Assembly: GCF_014194695.1 (NCBI RefSeq)
Contig: NZ_JACIAH010000005.1
Coordinates: forward strand, 186,001-250,000
Source: Rhizobium sp. BK399
GTDB lineage: Bacteria; Pseudomonadota; Alphaproteobacteria; Rhizobiales; Rhizobiaceae
DNA: 64,000 nucleotides
Direction: 5' to 3'
Shown: piece by piece, positions 52,448-60,329 of the stretch
Layout of the letters: each line of letters opens with the position of its first letter
Numbering within the stretch: the stretch's first letter is position 1
Program-made: the position numbers and the translations under genes
Notes under the pieces: generated by a model
Seen by the model: only the letters and a program-made list of their open reading frames with translations
Told to the model about the DNA's origin: nothing
Databases searched by the model: none

Positions 52448-53497
52448 TTATGCCAGCGCTTCGATCGCCTTGCGCACCGCTGCCTCGTCCATTTCGTGCA
52501 GACCGATGACAACAAGACGGGTGCCGCGCGCTTCGCCAGGCGCCCAGGCGCGATCGAAATAGTGGTCGATACGGCTGCCGACTGCCTGCAACTGCAGACG
52601 CATCGGCTTGCCGGGGACATCGACGAATCCCTTGAGCCGCAGCACGTCATGCTCGCCGATGATGCCTTTCAGGGCATCTACGAAGGCTGCCGGATCGGCA
52701 ATAGCGCCGAGTTCCACCACGAAGCTGTCGAACTCATCGTGATCGTGGGGAACGCCATCCTCATGCTCGAGCTCATGATGAGACTTGCGATTGACCACAT
52801 CGCCTTCGGTGCCAACGCCGAGCCCGAGCAGCACGCTCGCGGGAACCTCGCCGTTGCGCGCCTCGATCATGACGGGCTTGCGGGCAATGCGCGACGCGAC
52901 CTCATCGCGCACGCGGCCAAGACCGTCGGCATCGAGAAGATCGGTCTTGTTGAGCACGATCAGATCGGCGCAGGTCAGCTGGTCCTCGAAAAGCTCCTCG
53001 ATCGGGCTCTCGTGGTCGAGCGACTCGTCTTCCACGCGACGAGCCTCGACGGCATCGTGATCATCCGCGAAGCGGCCAGCGGCAACGGCGGCGCTGTCGA
53101 CGACAGTAATCACGCCATCGACGGTGACCTGCGTGCGGATATCAGGCCAGTTGAAGGCGGCAACGAGCGGCTGCGGCAGCGCGAGGCCTGAGGTTTCGAT
53201 GACGATATGATCAGGGCGCTGCTCGCGCTCCAGAAGCTTGGTCATCGTCGGAATGAAATCGTCGGCAACCGTGCAGCAGATGCAGCCGTTGGTGAGCTCG
53301 ATGATATCGTCCTCGGTGCAATTCTCCGCGCCGCAGCCCTTCAGCACCTCGCCGTCGACACCGAGATCGCCGAACTCGTTGATGATAAGCGCGATCTTCT
53401 TGCCGTTCGTATTGGAGAGGAGATTGCGGATCATCGTCGTCTTGCCGGCGCCGAGGAAGCCGGTGATCACGGTCGCCGGGATTTTCTGCTGGTTCAT
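52448..53497 (-). CDS. cobW: CobW GTPase (cobalt chaperone-type COG0523 protein)
   Basis: A 349-residue G3E GTPase of COG0523. The P-loop is GFLGAGKTT (residues 13-21), the metal-binding CxCC motif is in NGCICCTVADDF, the guanine-specificity motif is VLNKTDLLD, and a His/Asp/Glu-rich stretch (HHELEHEDGVPHDHDEFD) precedes the C-terminal domain. It is proposed to supply cobalt to CobN. The likely start is ATG 53497 (MNQQKIPATV), preceded by AAGGG; TTG 53506 overlaps the cobP stop. It lies between cobP and cobN in the riboswitch-controlled operon. Confidence 0.95.
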   Translation of the reverse strand: MNQQKIPATVITGFLGAGKTTMIRNLLSNTNGKKIALIINEFGDLGVDGEVLKGCGAENCTEDDIIELTNGCICCTVADDFIPTMTKLLEREQRPDHIVIETSGLALPQPLVAAFNWPDIRTQVTVDGVITVVDSAAVAAGRFADDHDAVEARRVEDESLDHESPIEELFEDQLTCADLIVLNKTDLLDADGLGRVRDEVASRIARKPVMIEARNGEVPASVLLGLGVGTEGDVVNRKSHHELEHEDGVPHDHDEFDSFVVELGAIADPAAFVDALKGIIGEHDVLRLKGFVDVPGKPMRLQLQAVGSRIDHYFDRAWAPGEARGTRLVVIGLHEMDEAAVRKAIEALA

Positions 53498-53502
53498 GAA
53501 AT

Positions 53503-54027
53503 TCAACCCTTCATCTTCAGCGGCAGACCTGCCGCGATAAAATACACGTCCGCGGCCTCTGCCGCGATCATTTGATGCAAGCGACCGGCGTGATCGCGGA
53601 ATTCCCGCGCCATGCGGTTCTCAGGAACGATGCCCAGCCCGACCTCGTTGGAAACGATAACGAGCCGTGCACGCGCTGTCGGCAGATACGCGGCTAGCGA
53701 AGCAAACTCGGCCTCCATGTCGCGCTCCTCCATCATCAGATTGGTGACCCATAGCGTCAGGCAATCGACAAGGATCGCCCGCCCCTCGCCGTCGATCGCT
53801 CGCAGGCAGCCGACTAGATCAAGAGGCTCTTCATGGGTGTGCCAGAGCTCGCCACGATCGGCCTTGTGCTTGTCGATCCGGGCGCGCATTTCCTCGTCCC
53901 AGGCCCGGCCCGTCGCCACGTAATGGCGCTCCAGCTCGCTTGAGGCGACCAGTTGTTCGGCAAAACGTGATTTTCCCGAGCGCGCGCCGCCCAGGACGAA
54001 GGTCGCACCGGAGGATATCGGGCTCAT
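53503..54027 (-). CDS. cobP: Adenosylcobinamide kinase/guanylyltransferase CobP
   Basis: A 174-residue bifunctional enzyme (CobU/CobP family): phosphorylates adenosylcobinamide and adds GMP. The P-loop is [15 protein letters not shown] (GGARSGKS at 13-20), followed by [38 protein letters not shown] and [30 protein letters not shown], all characteristic. ATG 54027 shares its ATGA with the stop of an upstream 29-codon reading frame and has no strong ribosome-binding site of its own, suggesting translation coupled to that frame. It is first enzyme gene downstream of the cobalamin riboswitch. Confidence 0.95.
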   Translation of the reverse strand: MSPISSGATFVLGGARSGKSRFAEQLVASSELERHYVATGRAWDEEMRARIDKHKADRGELWHTHEEPLDLVGCLRAIDGEGRAILVDCLTLWVTNLMMEERDMEAEFASLAAYLPTARARLVIVSNEVGLGIVPENRMAREFRDHAGRLHQMIAAEAADVYFIAAGLPLKMKG

Positions 54028-54113
54028 GGCAGATGATATCCGATCTGCGGGACGCTGCCGCAAAGGAGCGGAATGGCTGTTGGACGCAGCCGAAAACTCT
54101 TTTGTTCAGCCAT
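54024..54113 (-). CDS. Unannotated 29-residue leader peptide between cobalamin riboswitch and cobP
   Basis: ATG at 54113 is preceded by GGAGG with 5-base spacing, the best ribosome-binding site in the region. The frame encodes [20 protein letters not shown] and nine further residues, ending at TGA 54024-54026 that overlaps the cobP ATG (ATGA). I do not recognise the peptide. The site lies just 3' of the riboswitch, where a ligand-dependent fold could hide the GGAGG. The simplest reading is that ribosomes start here and reinitiate at cobP, so the riboswitch controls cobP through this frame. Coding is inferred from the RBS, the overlap and position, not from homology. Confidence 0.6.
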   Translation of the reverse strand: MAEQKSFRLRPTAIPLLCGSVPQIGYHLP

Positions 54114-54114
54114 G

Positions 54115-54310
54115 ACAACCTCCGTGCTGGCAGCGGGCATAAGCCCAGGGATGGGCTTCTCGCCCGGCACGGTTGGCAGGTCTCCTGGCTCGCGGGTCTT
54201 GGCCGCGATCGGGGCGGACCGGAAACCGGTCGCCCCAGATCGTGCCAGCGGATTTTCCTCGCCTTCCCGGCTGCATTTCATGAAAAGGCGGACGATTCGT
54301 AGACGTAAGA
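54115..54310 (-). promoter_or_regulatory. Adenosylcobalamin riboswitch upstream of cobP-cobW-cobN-cobO
   Basis: On the minus strand the B12 box AGCCAGGAGACCTGCC is at 54175-54190. 5' of it are elements expected for this class: a segment like TGCAGCCGGGAAG and GAGGAAAATCC (about 54254-54280), and a GC-rich paired region (GGGGCGACCGG...CCGGTCCGCCCC). The B12 box is followed by further stems up to the GGAGG of the leader frame at 54113. High adenosylcobalamin would repress the downstream genes. Exact borders are estimated. Confidence 0.9.
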
Positions 54311-54798
54311 GGCGTCCTGCCCCGGTTGATCATGATGCACTGCCAGTGACTTTTCCGTCGCCATCTCCGCGCCGCCCGCCTGCACCATTGCAGGCTGTCA
54401 TCAACGCGAAAACAACGCCGGACGGAAAACCCTGACCGCTCTACAGTCGCGGGGTCGGCTATGATGACGGTGCCCGGATTGGGTCCACCGCTTCACATTC
54501 CCTTTTCATCCGCACCGATTCAACCGGTCCGGAACCATCCGTTGTGAACTCATCGTTAGGCAAGGCCCTTGGTGAAGTCAATCGGAAGCCGATGCGCGCC
54601 TCGGCACGGTATACTGCCGGACCCGCTCTCAACACGACCTTCTCTACCAAATTCATCGTCTTTTATCAGTTACTTACGTCACAAATTATTGTTGCGATCG
54701 CCGGTCTTTTGCCGCAATTGCGTCGCAAGCGGGTCGCGCCACCGATTTGCCCTTCCCTCCCTTCCACTTGATCGCGCCCACTGCCGCCTAGTTTTCCC
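54311..54798. other. Gap between the cobalamin riboswitch and the ClC channel gene; no confident gene
   Basis: Divergent promoter region of cobP (minus) and the ClC gene (plus). Short open frames exist (for example around 54544-54771) but have no ribosome-binding site or recognisable composition. AT-rich sequence at 54657-54700 (TTTTATCAGTTACTTACG) probably contributes to a promoter. I see no repeat or RNA beyond the riboswitch. Confidence 0.5.
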
Positions 54799-56592
54799 GT
54801 GATGCTCCTAAGAATCGATATCCGCCGTTTCGGTCCATTCCATACCCTTCTCGACATCGGGCGGATGCGCGCACTGCTGCGACGCACTGAGCTGGGGATG
54901 GTCATCGCGGGCGCGATCGTCGGCGTTATCTCCGGACTTGCGGTGACGGGCATGAGCCTCGTTTCCCGCGAAATGCACAGTCTGATCTTCGGAATCAGCG
55001 ATATCGAGCGGCTGAGTTCCTCGCAGATCGACAACAAGCTGCTGTTGCTGACGGCGCCTGTCTGCGGCGGCATACTATTGGGTCTGATGCTCTTCGTGCT
55101 TGCCAAAACGCGCAAGAAGCCGATGGTTGACCCGATCGAGGCTAACGCGCTGCATGGCGGCCGACTATCGCTCACCGACAGTATTCTGGTGGCGGTCCAG
55201 AACCTCATTTCGAACGGCTTCGGCGCTTCAGTGGGCCTAGAGGCCGGCTACACGCAGCTGGCGGCGGGACTGGCCTCGAAGCTTGGACTGAAGCTGCAGC
55301 TTCGCCGATCGGATCTGCGCGTTCTCGTCGGATGCGGTGCCTCGGGTGCGATTGCGGCGGCCTTCAACGCTCCGCTGACCGGCGCCTTCTATGCGTTTGA
55401 GCTGATCATCGGCTCATATACCATCGTCTCGCTGACGCCGGTCGTCGTTTCCGCACTGGTATCGACCCAAATTGCACGCCTGCTGGCCGGCAGCGATTTT
55501 CTTATTGACGTCGGTGACTTTGGAACCGTCATGCCTGCAGACTACGTTCCGGCGCTGTTACTCGGTGCATTCTGCGCCGGCGTTGGCATCATGATCATGC
55601 AGGGCGTCGCCTGGATCGAGGAATTGGCTCGCCGGAGTTCCATTGCAACGCCGCTGCGCCCTGCCCTTGGCGGCATCGTCGTCGGCCTGCTCGCGCTGAT
55701 TACGCCGCAGGTGCTGTCGGCCGGTCACGGTGCACTGCACCTCAATCTCGGCCGCGATGTCGCAATTCCGGTGCTTGTCGGCCTTCTTCTTCTCAAGGCA
55801 TTCGCTTCGGCTATCTCGATCGGTTCCGGCTTCAGAGGCGGCCTATTCTTCGCGTCCCTGTTCATGGGTGCACTCCTCGGCAAGCTCTTCGCCTATTCGG
55901 CACCCTATTTCGCTCATGCGACGCTGACACCCGTCATCTACGCGGTCGTCGGCATGAGTTCGCTTGCGGTCGCCGTCATCGGTGGACCGTTGACGATGAC
56001 GTTTCTTGCGCTCGAGATTACCGGCGACTTTCCGATCACGGCGCTCGTGCTTGCGGCGGTGATCACCTCCTCGCTAGTCGTGCGCAGCACCTTCGGTTAC
56101 TCCTTCGCAACATGGCGCTTCCACCTGCGCGGCGAGAGCATCCGGAGCGCGCACGATGTCGGCTGGATCCGTAACCTGACCGTTGACCGGCTGATGCGCG
56201 CCGACGTGAAGACGGCGAATGCCGCCCTCACCATCGACGAGTTCAAGGAGCGCTTCCCCATCGGTTCGGCGCAGCGCGTTGTCCTGGTTGATGACACCGG
56301 CAAATACAGCGGCCTGGTGCTCGTTCCCGATATCTACGCAAACCTGACCGACACCGACGAGACCGGCAAGGATCTGGGAGAATTCATCCGCTTCAAGAAC
56401 GATTTCCTGCAACCGCAAATGAACGCCAAGCAGGCAGCAGCGATCTTTGACAAGACCGAAAGCGAAGCGCTGGCGGTCGTCAATAATCTGATTGAGCGGA
56501 AAGTCGTCGGGCAGCTGAGCGAGGCCTACACCCTACGCCGCTATAGCGAAGAACTGGACCGCCGCCGCCGCGAAATCTCCGGCGAGATCTAA
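54799..56592 (+). CDS. ClC-type chloride channel/antiporter with C-terminal CBS domains
   Basis: A 597-residue membrane protein with about 10-12 hydrophobic helices up to residue 430, then a soluble region. Anion-pathway motifs: NGFGASVGLEAGYTQLAAGLAS (GxExGYTQ, with Glu at the gating-glutamate position), SGAIAAAFNAPLTGAFYAFELI, and SGFRGGLFFASLFMGALLG. The last about 150 residues look like a CBS pair (VDRLMRADVKTANAALTIDEFKERFP, QRVVLVDDTGKYSGLVLVPDIY). The start is GTG 54799 or ATG 54802. Its stop overlaps the convergent cobQ stop by 4 bases. Function: Cl- conduction or Cl-/H+ exchange; acid-stress role is common in the family. Confidence 0.92.
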   Translation: MMLLRIDIRRFGPFHTLLDIGRMRALLRRTELGMVIAGAIVGVISGLAVTGMSLVSREMHSLIFGISDIERLSSSQIDNKLLLLTAPVCGGILLGLMLFVLAKTRKKPMVDPIEANALHGGRLSLTDSILVAVQNLISNGFGASVGLEAGYTQLAAGLASKLGLKLQLRRSDLRVLVGCGASGAIAAAFNAPLTGAFYAFELIIGSYTIVSLTPVVVSALVSTQIARLLAGSDFLIDVGDFGTVMPADYVPALLLGAFCAGVGIMIMQGVAWIEELARRSSIATPLRPALGGIVVGLLALITPQVLSAGHGALHLNLGRDVAIPVLVGLLLLKAFASAISIGSGFRGGLFFASLFMGALLGKLFAYSAPYFAHATLTPVIYAVVGMSSLAVAVIGGPLTMTFLALEITGDFPITALVLAAVITSSLVVRSTFGYSFATWRFHLRGESIRSAHDVGWIRNLTVDRLMRADVKTANAALTIDEFKERFPIGSAQRVVLVDDTGKYSGLVLVPDIYANLTDTDETGKDLGEFIRFKNDFLQPQMNAKQAAAIFDKTESEALAVVNNLIERKVVGQLSEAYTLRRYSEELDRRRREISGEI

Positions 56593-58043
56593 CTGAGGAG
56601 TTCGTCGAGCCAACGCCCGTCGAGACAGGCCTCGAGTTCTGCTGCAATGTCGTCGAGAGCTTTCTCGACGCCAGCACGGTAATCGGTCCTCTCGCCCGCA
56701 AGGCCAAAACTCTGCAGCAAGCGGGAACGGTAGGCGTCACTCGCGAAGAGCCCGTGCAGATAGGTGCCGGCGACCCGGCCGTCTGCCGACACGGCCCCAT
56801 CCGGCTTTCCGTCAACGATCGCGAACGGACGGCCGCAGTCTTCGCCGGACGTAACGCCAAGATGGATCTGGTAGCCTGAAAGCGGTGAACCGTCTTCCAC
56901 CATCGTCGCGACGCTGTTGCGGACTGTCTTTTCGGGCGCCATCTCCGTCTCGACGTCAAGCAGCCCCAGCCCCTCTACCTCCAAGGTAGAGCCTTCAATG
57001 CCGAGGGGATCATGCACCTTGCGTCCGAGCATCTGATAGCCGCCGCAAATGCCCATGACCCGCCCGCCGCGTTTTACATGGACCAGAAGATCGGAATCCC
57101 AAGCCTGAGCGCGCATATCCGCCAGATCCGATACCGTTGATTTTGAACCTGGCAAGATCACCAAGCCGGCGTCCGCAGGCAGCCGCTCGCCGGCGCGAAC
57201 AAAAACCAACTCGACATCCGGCTCGGCCCTTAGCGGATCGAGGTCGTCGAAATTTGCGATCCTGGAAAAGACCGGCACGGCGACCTTGAGTGCTCCGGTG
57301 CCGCCGCGCGCCAGCTTCTCCAACGCAACCGAATCCTCGGCTGGCAAGCGGGAGGCGTCCTTGAGCCACGGCACGACACCAAAGCACGACCATCCCGTAA
57401 AGTGCCGCACCGCCTCGATGCCGGCATCGAAGAGCGAAACGTCGCCACGGAACTTATTGATGATATAGCCGGATATCATTGCCCGGTCCTCGTCGGGCAA
57501 AATCGTGTGGGTGCCGACCAGCGAAGCGATCACGCCTCCACGATCGATGTCACCGACAAGTATCACCGGCACGCCGGCACGGGTCGCAAATCCCATATTG
57601 GCAATGTCGCCCGCCCTGAGGTTGATTTCTGCCGGCGAACCCGCGCCTTCCACGATCACCAGATCCGCCCCGGTAGAAACCTCGGAAAAGCTCTGCATCA
57701 CGTAATCGAGAAGCGTCGGTTTGAGCTTCTGATAGTCCCGTCCCTTGGCCTGCCCCCAGACCTTGCCCTGGACGATGATCTGGCTGCCGTATTCCGATTG
57801 CGGCTTGAGCAACACGGGGTTCATGTGCACCGAAGACGGCACCCGCGCAGCGAGCGACTGCAGCCATTGTGCCCGGCCGATCTCTCCGCCGTCATCAGCA
57901 ACCGCTGCATTGTTCGACATGTTCTGCGGCTTGAACGGACGAACTGAAAGGCCACGGTTGGCAGCAAGCCTGCAAAGACCCGCGACAAGAACCGTCTTGC
58001 CGACATCGGAGCCGGTCCCTTGCAGCATGATAGCCTTGGTCAT
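56589..58043 (-). CDS. cobQ: Cobyric acid synthase CobQ
   Basis: A 484-residue glutamine-dependent amidotransferase that amidates side chains b, d, e and g. The N-terminal DTB-synthetase-like domain has the P-loop QGTGSDVGKTVLVAGLCRL and KPQNMSNNAAV; the middle has GAGSPAEINLRAGDIANMGFA; the glutaminase domain has the Cys in GICGGYQMLGRKV and the His near the C-terminus (YLHGLFASDAYR). It starts at ATG 58043 with GGAGTTTCGCGACA ahead. It is monocistronic, away from the other cob strings, and has no recognisable B12 box in its 565-base upstream region. Confidence 0.96.
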   Translation of the reverse strand: MTKAIMLQGTGSDVGKTVLVAGLCRLAANRGLSVRPFKPQNMSNNAAVADDGGEIGRAQWLQSLAARVPSSVHMNPVLLKPQSEYGSQIIVQGKVWGQAKGRDYQKLKPTLLDYVMQSFSEVSTGADLVIVEGAGSPAEINLRAGDIANMGFATRAGVPVILVGDIDRGGVIASLVGTHTILPDEDRAMISGYIINKFRGDVSLFDAGIEAVRHFTGWSCFGVVPWLKDASRLPAEDSVALEKLARGGTGALKVAVPVFSRIANFDDLDPLRAEPDVELVFVRAGERLPADAGLVILPGSKSTVSDLADMRAQAWDSDLLVHVKRGGRVMGICGGYQMLGRKVHDPLGIEGSTLEVEGLGLLDVETEMAPEKTVRNSVATMVEDGSPLSGYQIHLGVTSGEDCGRPFAIVDGKPDGAVSADGRVAGTYLHGLFASDAYRSRLLQSFGLAGERTDYRAGVEKALDDIAAELEACLDGRWLDELLS

Positions 58044-58608
58044 TGTCGCGAAACTCCGGGGAACTTGACCCGGACTACAATGGCCTCTCTGCTGCGGTCA
58101 ATTGCAAGCCCTGAAAATGCGAAGGCCGCGTCAACCGTTTCCAGTTGCGCGGCCTGCCGAAATACGCTGGCACATTCGCCCATACACGGCGAAGCTCACG
58201 TTCTCCGGGACGCTCTACCTGATCCGGAGAAGCAGCGGTGTCCCCCGCTACGCAACAACAGATAGCGCCACATTGTTACCGGAGGGTTAGCAAGCGATTA
58301 AGCAAAGATGAATTTCGTATTTTTCTGACATTTCTTGATGATCCAGGCGTCGCAGGCGGCTCCATGGGGAGATCTCGAATACCAACCGCAATCTTCTGCG
58401 GAACTATCATTACCGATTTCAAATCAGGCGCTTAGACTCCCTGCTTCACGCGCAGAAGACAATTGATTTCCGCAGCCGAACGCGTAGGCTGCCCTGCAAG
58501 GCGTCAGGACGAACGCCACAGCAACAGCCTGCAGAAACAGCAAGAGCCTCCTCCGCAAACTGCGGAACGCCTAGGTTGTAGCCGCGACAGCAAGAATGGG
58601 AACGCAAG
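58044..58608. other. 565-base divergent gap between cobQ and an OpuAC-type binding-protein gene
   Basis: No gene of convincing quality. The middle (58265-58340) is AT-rich (TTTTTCTGACATTTC) and probably carries promoters for both flanking genes. I searched both strands for the B12-box core (AGCCAGGAGACC) and found none, so cobQ is not visibly under a cobalamin riboswitch here. Short open frames up to about 65 codons lack ribosome-binding sites. Confidence 0.5.
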
Positions 58609-59607
58609 ATGAGATTTCTCTGCACGTCAATCCTGCTTGCCGCAGGAGTTTGTGCAGCCGCCGCGACGGCGCGGGCTGCTGAATGCGGCAACGTCACCAT
58701 CGCTGAAATGAAATGGGCGTCGGCGGGTATTGCCGCCAACTTCGACAAGTTTATTCTCGAGAAGGGTTACGGCTGCTCGGTCAGGATCGTCCCGGGTGAC
58801 ACGATGCCGACGTTCCTTTCGATGGACGGAAAGGGTGAGCCCGATATCGCTTCCGAATTCTGGATCAATTCGGTGCGCTCCGAACTCGACATGGCGGTCA
58901 AGGAAGGCAAGCTGATCCAGGCTGCTGAAATCCTCTCGGAGGGCGCGGTCGAAGGTTGGTGGATACCGAAATTCATCGCAGATGCGAACCCGGATATCCG
59001 CAGCGTCGAGGACGCACTCAAGCATCCGGAGCTATTCCCGGCATCCGACAATGCATCGCAGGGCGCCGTCCATAGTTGTCCTGTCGGGTGGAGCTGCCAG
59101 ATTTCGACATCCAATCTCTTCCGCGCGCTGGGGGCTGAACGGGACGGGTTTCAACTTGTCGAAGCCAGCAGCCCACAGGACCTCGATGATTCCATCGCAA
59201 ATGCATTCCAGAAAAAGGCCGGCTGGCTTGGCTACTACTGGGCCCCCACCGCCATCCTTGGCAAATACGACATGACACGCCTGAGCTTCGGCGTCGCTCA
59301 TGACAAGGCAGAGTGGGACAAATGCACCTCGATCCCGGGTTGCGCTCGGCCGCAGGTCAACTCCTACCCGGTCTCGCGGGCCTATACGATTGTCACCAAA
59401 GCCTTTGCCGACCGGGCCGGACCGGCCATGGATTACCTTAAGCTTCGCTCATGGGACAATACGACGATCAACGAGGTGCTCGCCTGGCAGGACGAAAACC
59501 AGAAGAGCAACGAGGAAGCCACGGAGTACTTCCTTCAGAATTATTCGGCCCTATGGACCAAGTGGGTTCCTGCCGACGTCGCAGAAAAGGTCAAGGCCGG
59601 GCTCTAG
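58609..59607 (+). CDS. Glycine betaine/choline-type ABC substrate-binding protein (OpuAC-like), orphan
   Basis: A 332-residue periplasmic protein with signal peptide MRFLCTSILLAAGVCAAAATARA. The mature part belongs to the OpuAC/ProX family: NVTIAEMKWASAGIAANFDKFILEKGYGC, VPGDTMPTFLSMDGKGEPDIASEFWINS, and the tryptophan-rich GWWIPKF, HSCPVGWSCQISTSN, GYYWAPTAIL. These would supply the aromatic cage for a quaternary amine. Four or more cysteines in the mature region suggest disulfides. No permease or ATPase gene is adjacent, so it must use partners elsewhere or serve as a sensor. The ligand is uncertain. Confidence 0.88.
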   Translation: MRFLCTSILLAAGVCAAAATARAAECGNVTIAEMKWASAGIAANFDKFILEKGYGCSVRIVPGDTMPTFLSMDGKGEPDIASEFWINSVRSELDMAVKEGKLIQAAEILSEGAVEGWWIPKFIADANPDIRSVEDALKHPELFPASDNASQGAVHSCPVGWSCQISTSNLFRALGAERDGFQLVEASSPQDLDDSIANAFQKKAGWLGYYWAPTAILGKYDMTRLSFGVAHDKAEWDKCTSIPGCARPQVNSYPVSRAYTIVTKAFADRAGPAMDYLKLRSWDNTTINEVLAWQDENQKSNEEATEYFLQNYSALWTKWVPADVAEKVKAGL

Positions 59608-59725
59608 GACGAACAACGATCTCGGCCAATGACAAAGTCTTCACTCCGGAGGCATCGGTTTCCTATAAGCACCGACCGCTTGGTCGCCCGAATCGCGCCC
59701 GCTTGCCCAGACGAGGAAAATACAG

Positions 59726-60073
59726 ATGACATCCGCTCCGTTTCCCGACCGCGACACGATCGCCTCGAAGCTTGCCAGCCTTGACGAACAGGAGAAATCC
59801 TACGTTGCCTTGCTGATGGAAAATGTGGCGCAGGACGAAAACGTCATTGATGGCCTTCACCGCCATCTGAACAACGCAGCCAGTGCGCCGTTTCTGAACA
59901 CGCTGAAACTCGAAAATCTTGGGAAATGGATTGGCGAGACAGCGCCTGCCCGCCTGCAGATACGACTGATGGAGGCAGCGAAATCAAGCCAGCATCCGGC
60001 TTACATGGCGTTCCGGACTGGGCTTTCGCGTTCCGGCGGGTTGGAAAACGCTTACCCGCCGGCTGCGATCTGA
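59726..60073 (+). CDS. Small conserved-looking protein of unknown function
   Basis: A 115-residue soluble protein I do not recognise. It is mainly helical: RDTIASKLASLDEQEKSYVALLMENVAQDENVIDGLHRHLNNAASAP, then TLKLENLGKWIGETAPARLQIRLMEAAKSSQ, ending in AYPPAAI. A short spacer with a weak ribosome-binding site (AAATACAG) precedes ATG 59726. It ends 7 bases before the convergent entericidin-like gene. Codon usage resembles its neighbours. It could be a stand-alone stress or envelope-associated protein; nothing in the sequence decides. Confidence 0.55.
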   Translation: MTSAPFPDRDTIASKLASLDEQEKSYVALLMENVAQDENVIDGLHRHLNNAASAPFLNTLKLENLGKWIGETAPARLQIRLMEAAKSSQHPAYMAFRTGLSRSGGLENAYPPAAI

Positions 60074-60080
60074 GGTCTTG

Positions 60081-60236
60081 TTACCTGGTGGCGGCGCGGC
60101 CGACCGAACGACCTGCATCCTGGGTCGCGTTCACCGCGTTTGCCGTATCCCGGCCAATACCGCGGATCGTGTTTCCACACGAGGAAAGTACGAGCAGAAT
60201 TGCGAGGGCTGAGCCGATCTTGGCCATTATCGTCAT
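60081..60236 (-). CDS. Entericidin-like small lipoprotein
   Basis: A 51-residue protein. MTIMAKIGSALAILLVLSSC gives a signal peptide with lipobox LSSC, and the mature peptide CGNTIRGIGRDTANAVNATQ plus a short Ala/Arg tail matches the entericidin (EcnA/EcnB) pattern CNTxRGxGxD. Entericidins are small membrane lipoproteins with antidote/toxin roles in enterobacteria; in alphaproteobacteria they are common and of unclear role. AAGGA lies 8 bases before ATG 60236; ATG 60227 is an alternative that shortens the signal peptide slightly. No partner gene is adjacent. Too short for default gene calling. Confidence 0.8.
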   Translation of the reverse strand: MTIMAKIGSALAILLVLSSCGNTIRGIGRDTANAVNATQDAGRSVGRAATR

Positions 60237-60329
60237 TGCGAAATCCTTCTTTCTCAGTCGTCCGAGCGCGGGCGACTCCCGCCGCGCGAATTAAACCCCG
60301 GAGGAAGAAAAAAGGTCACCGCAAACTTG

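Noticed and set aside
54544-54771. A 75-codon frame in the gap before the ClC channel gene.
   Set aside because: No ribosome-binding site, no conserved motif; AT-rich promoter-like DNA for the divergent genes explains the region better.
58044-58608. A cobalamin riboswitch for cobQ.
   Set aside because: The B12-box core seen at 54175-54190 does not occur here on either strand.
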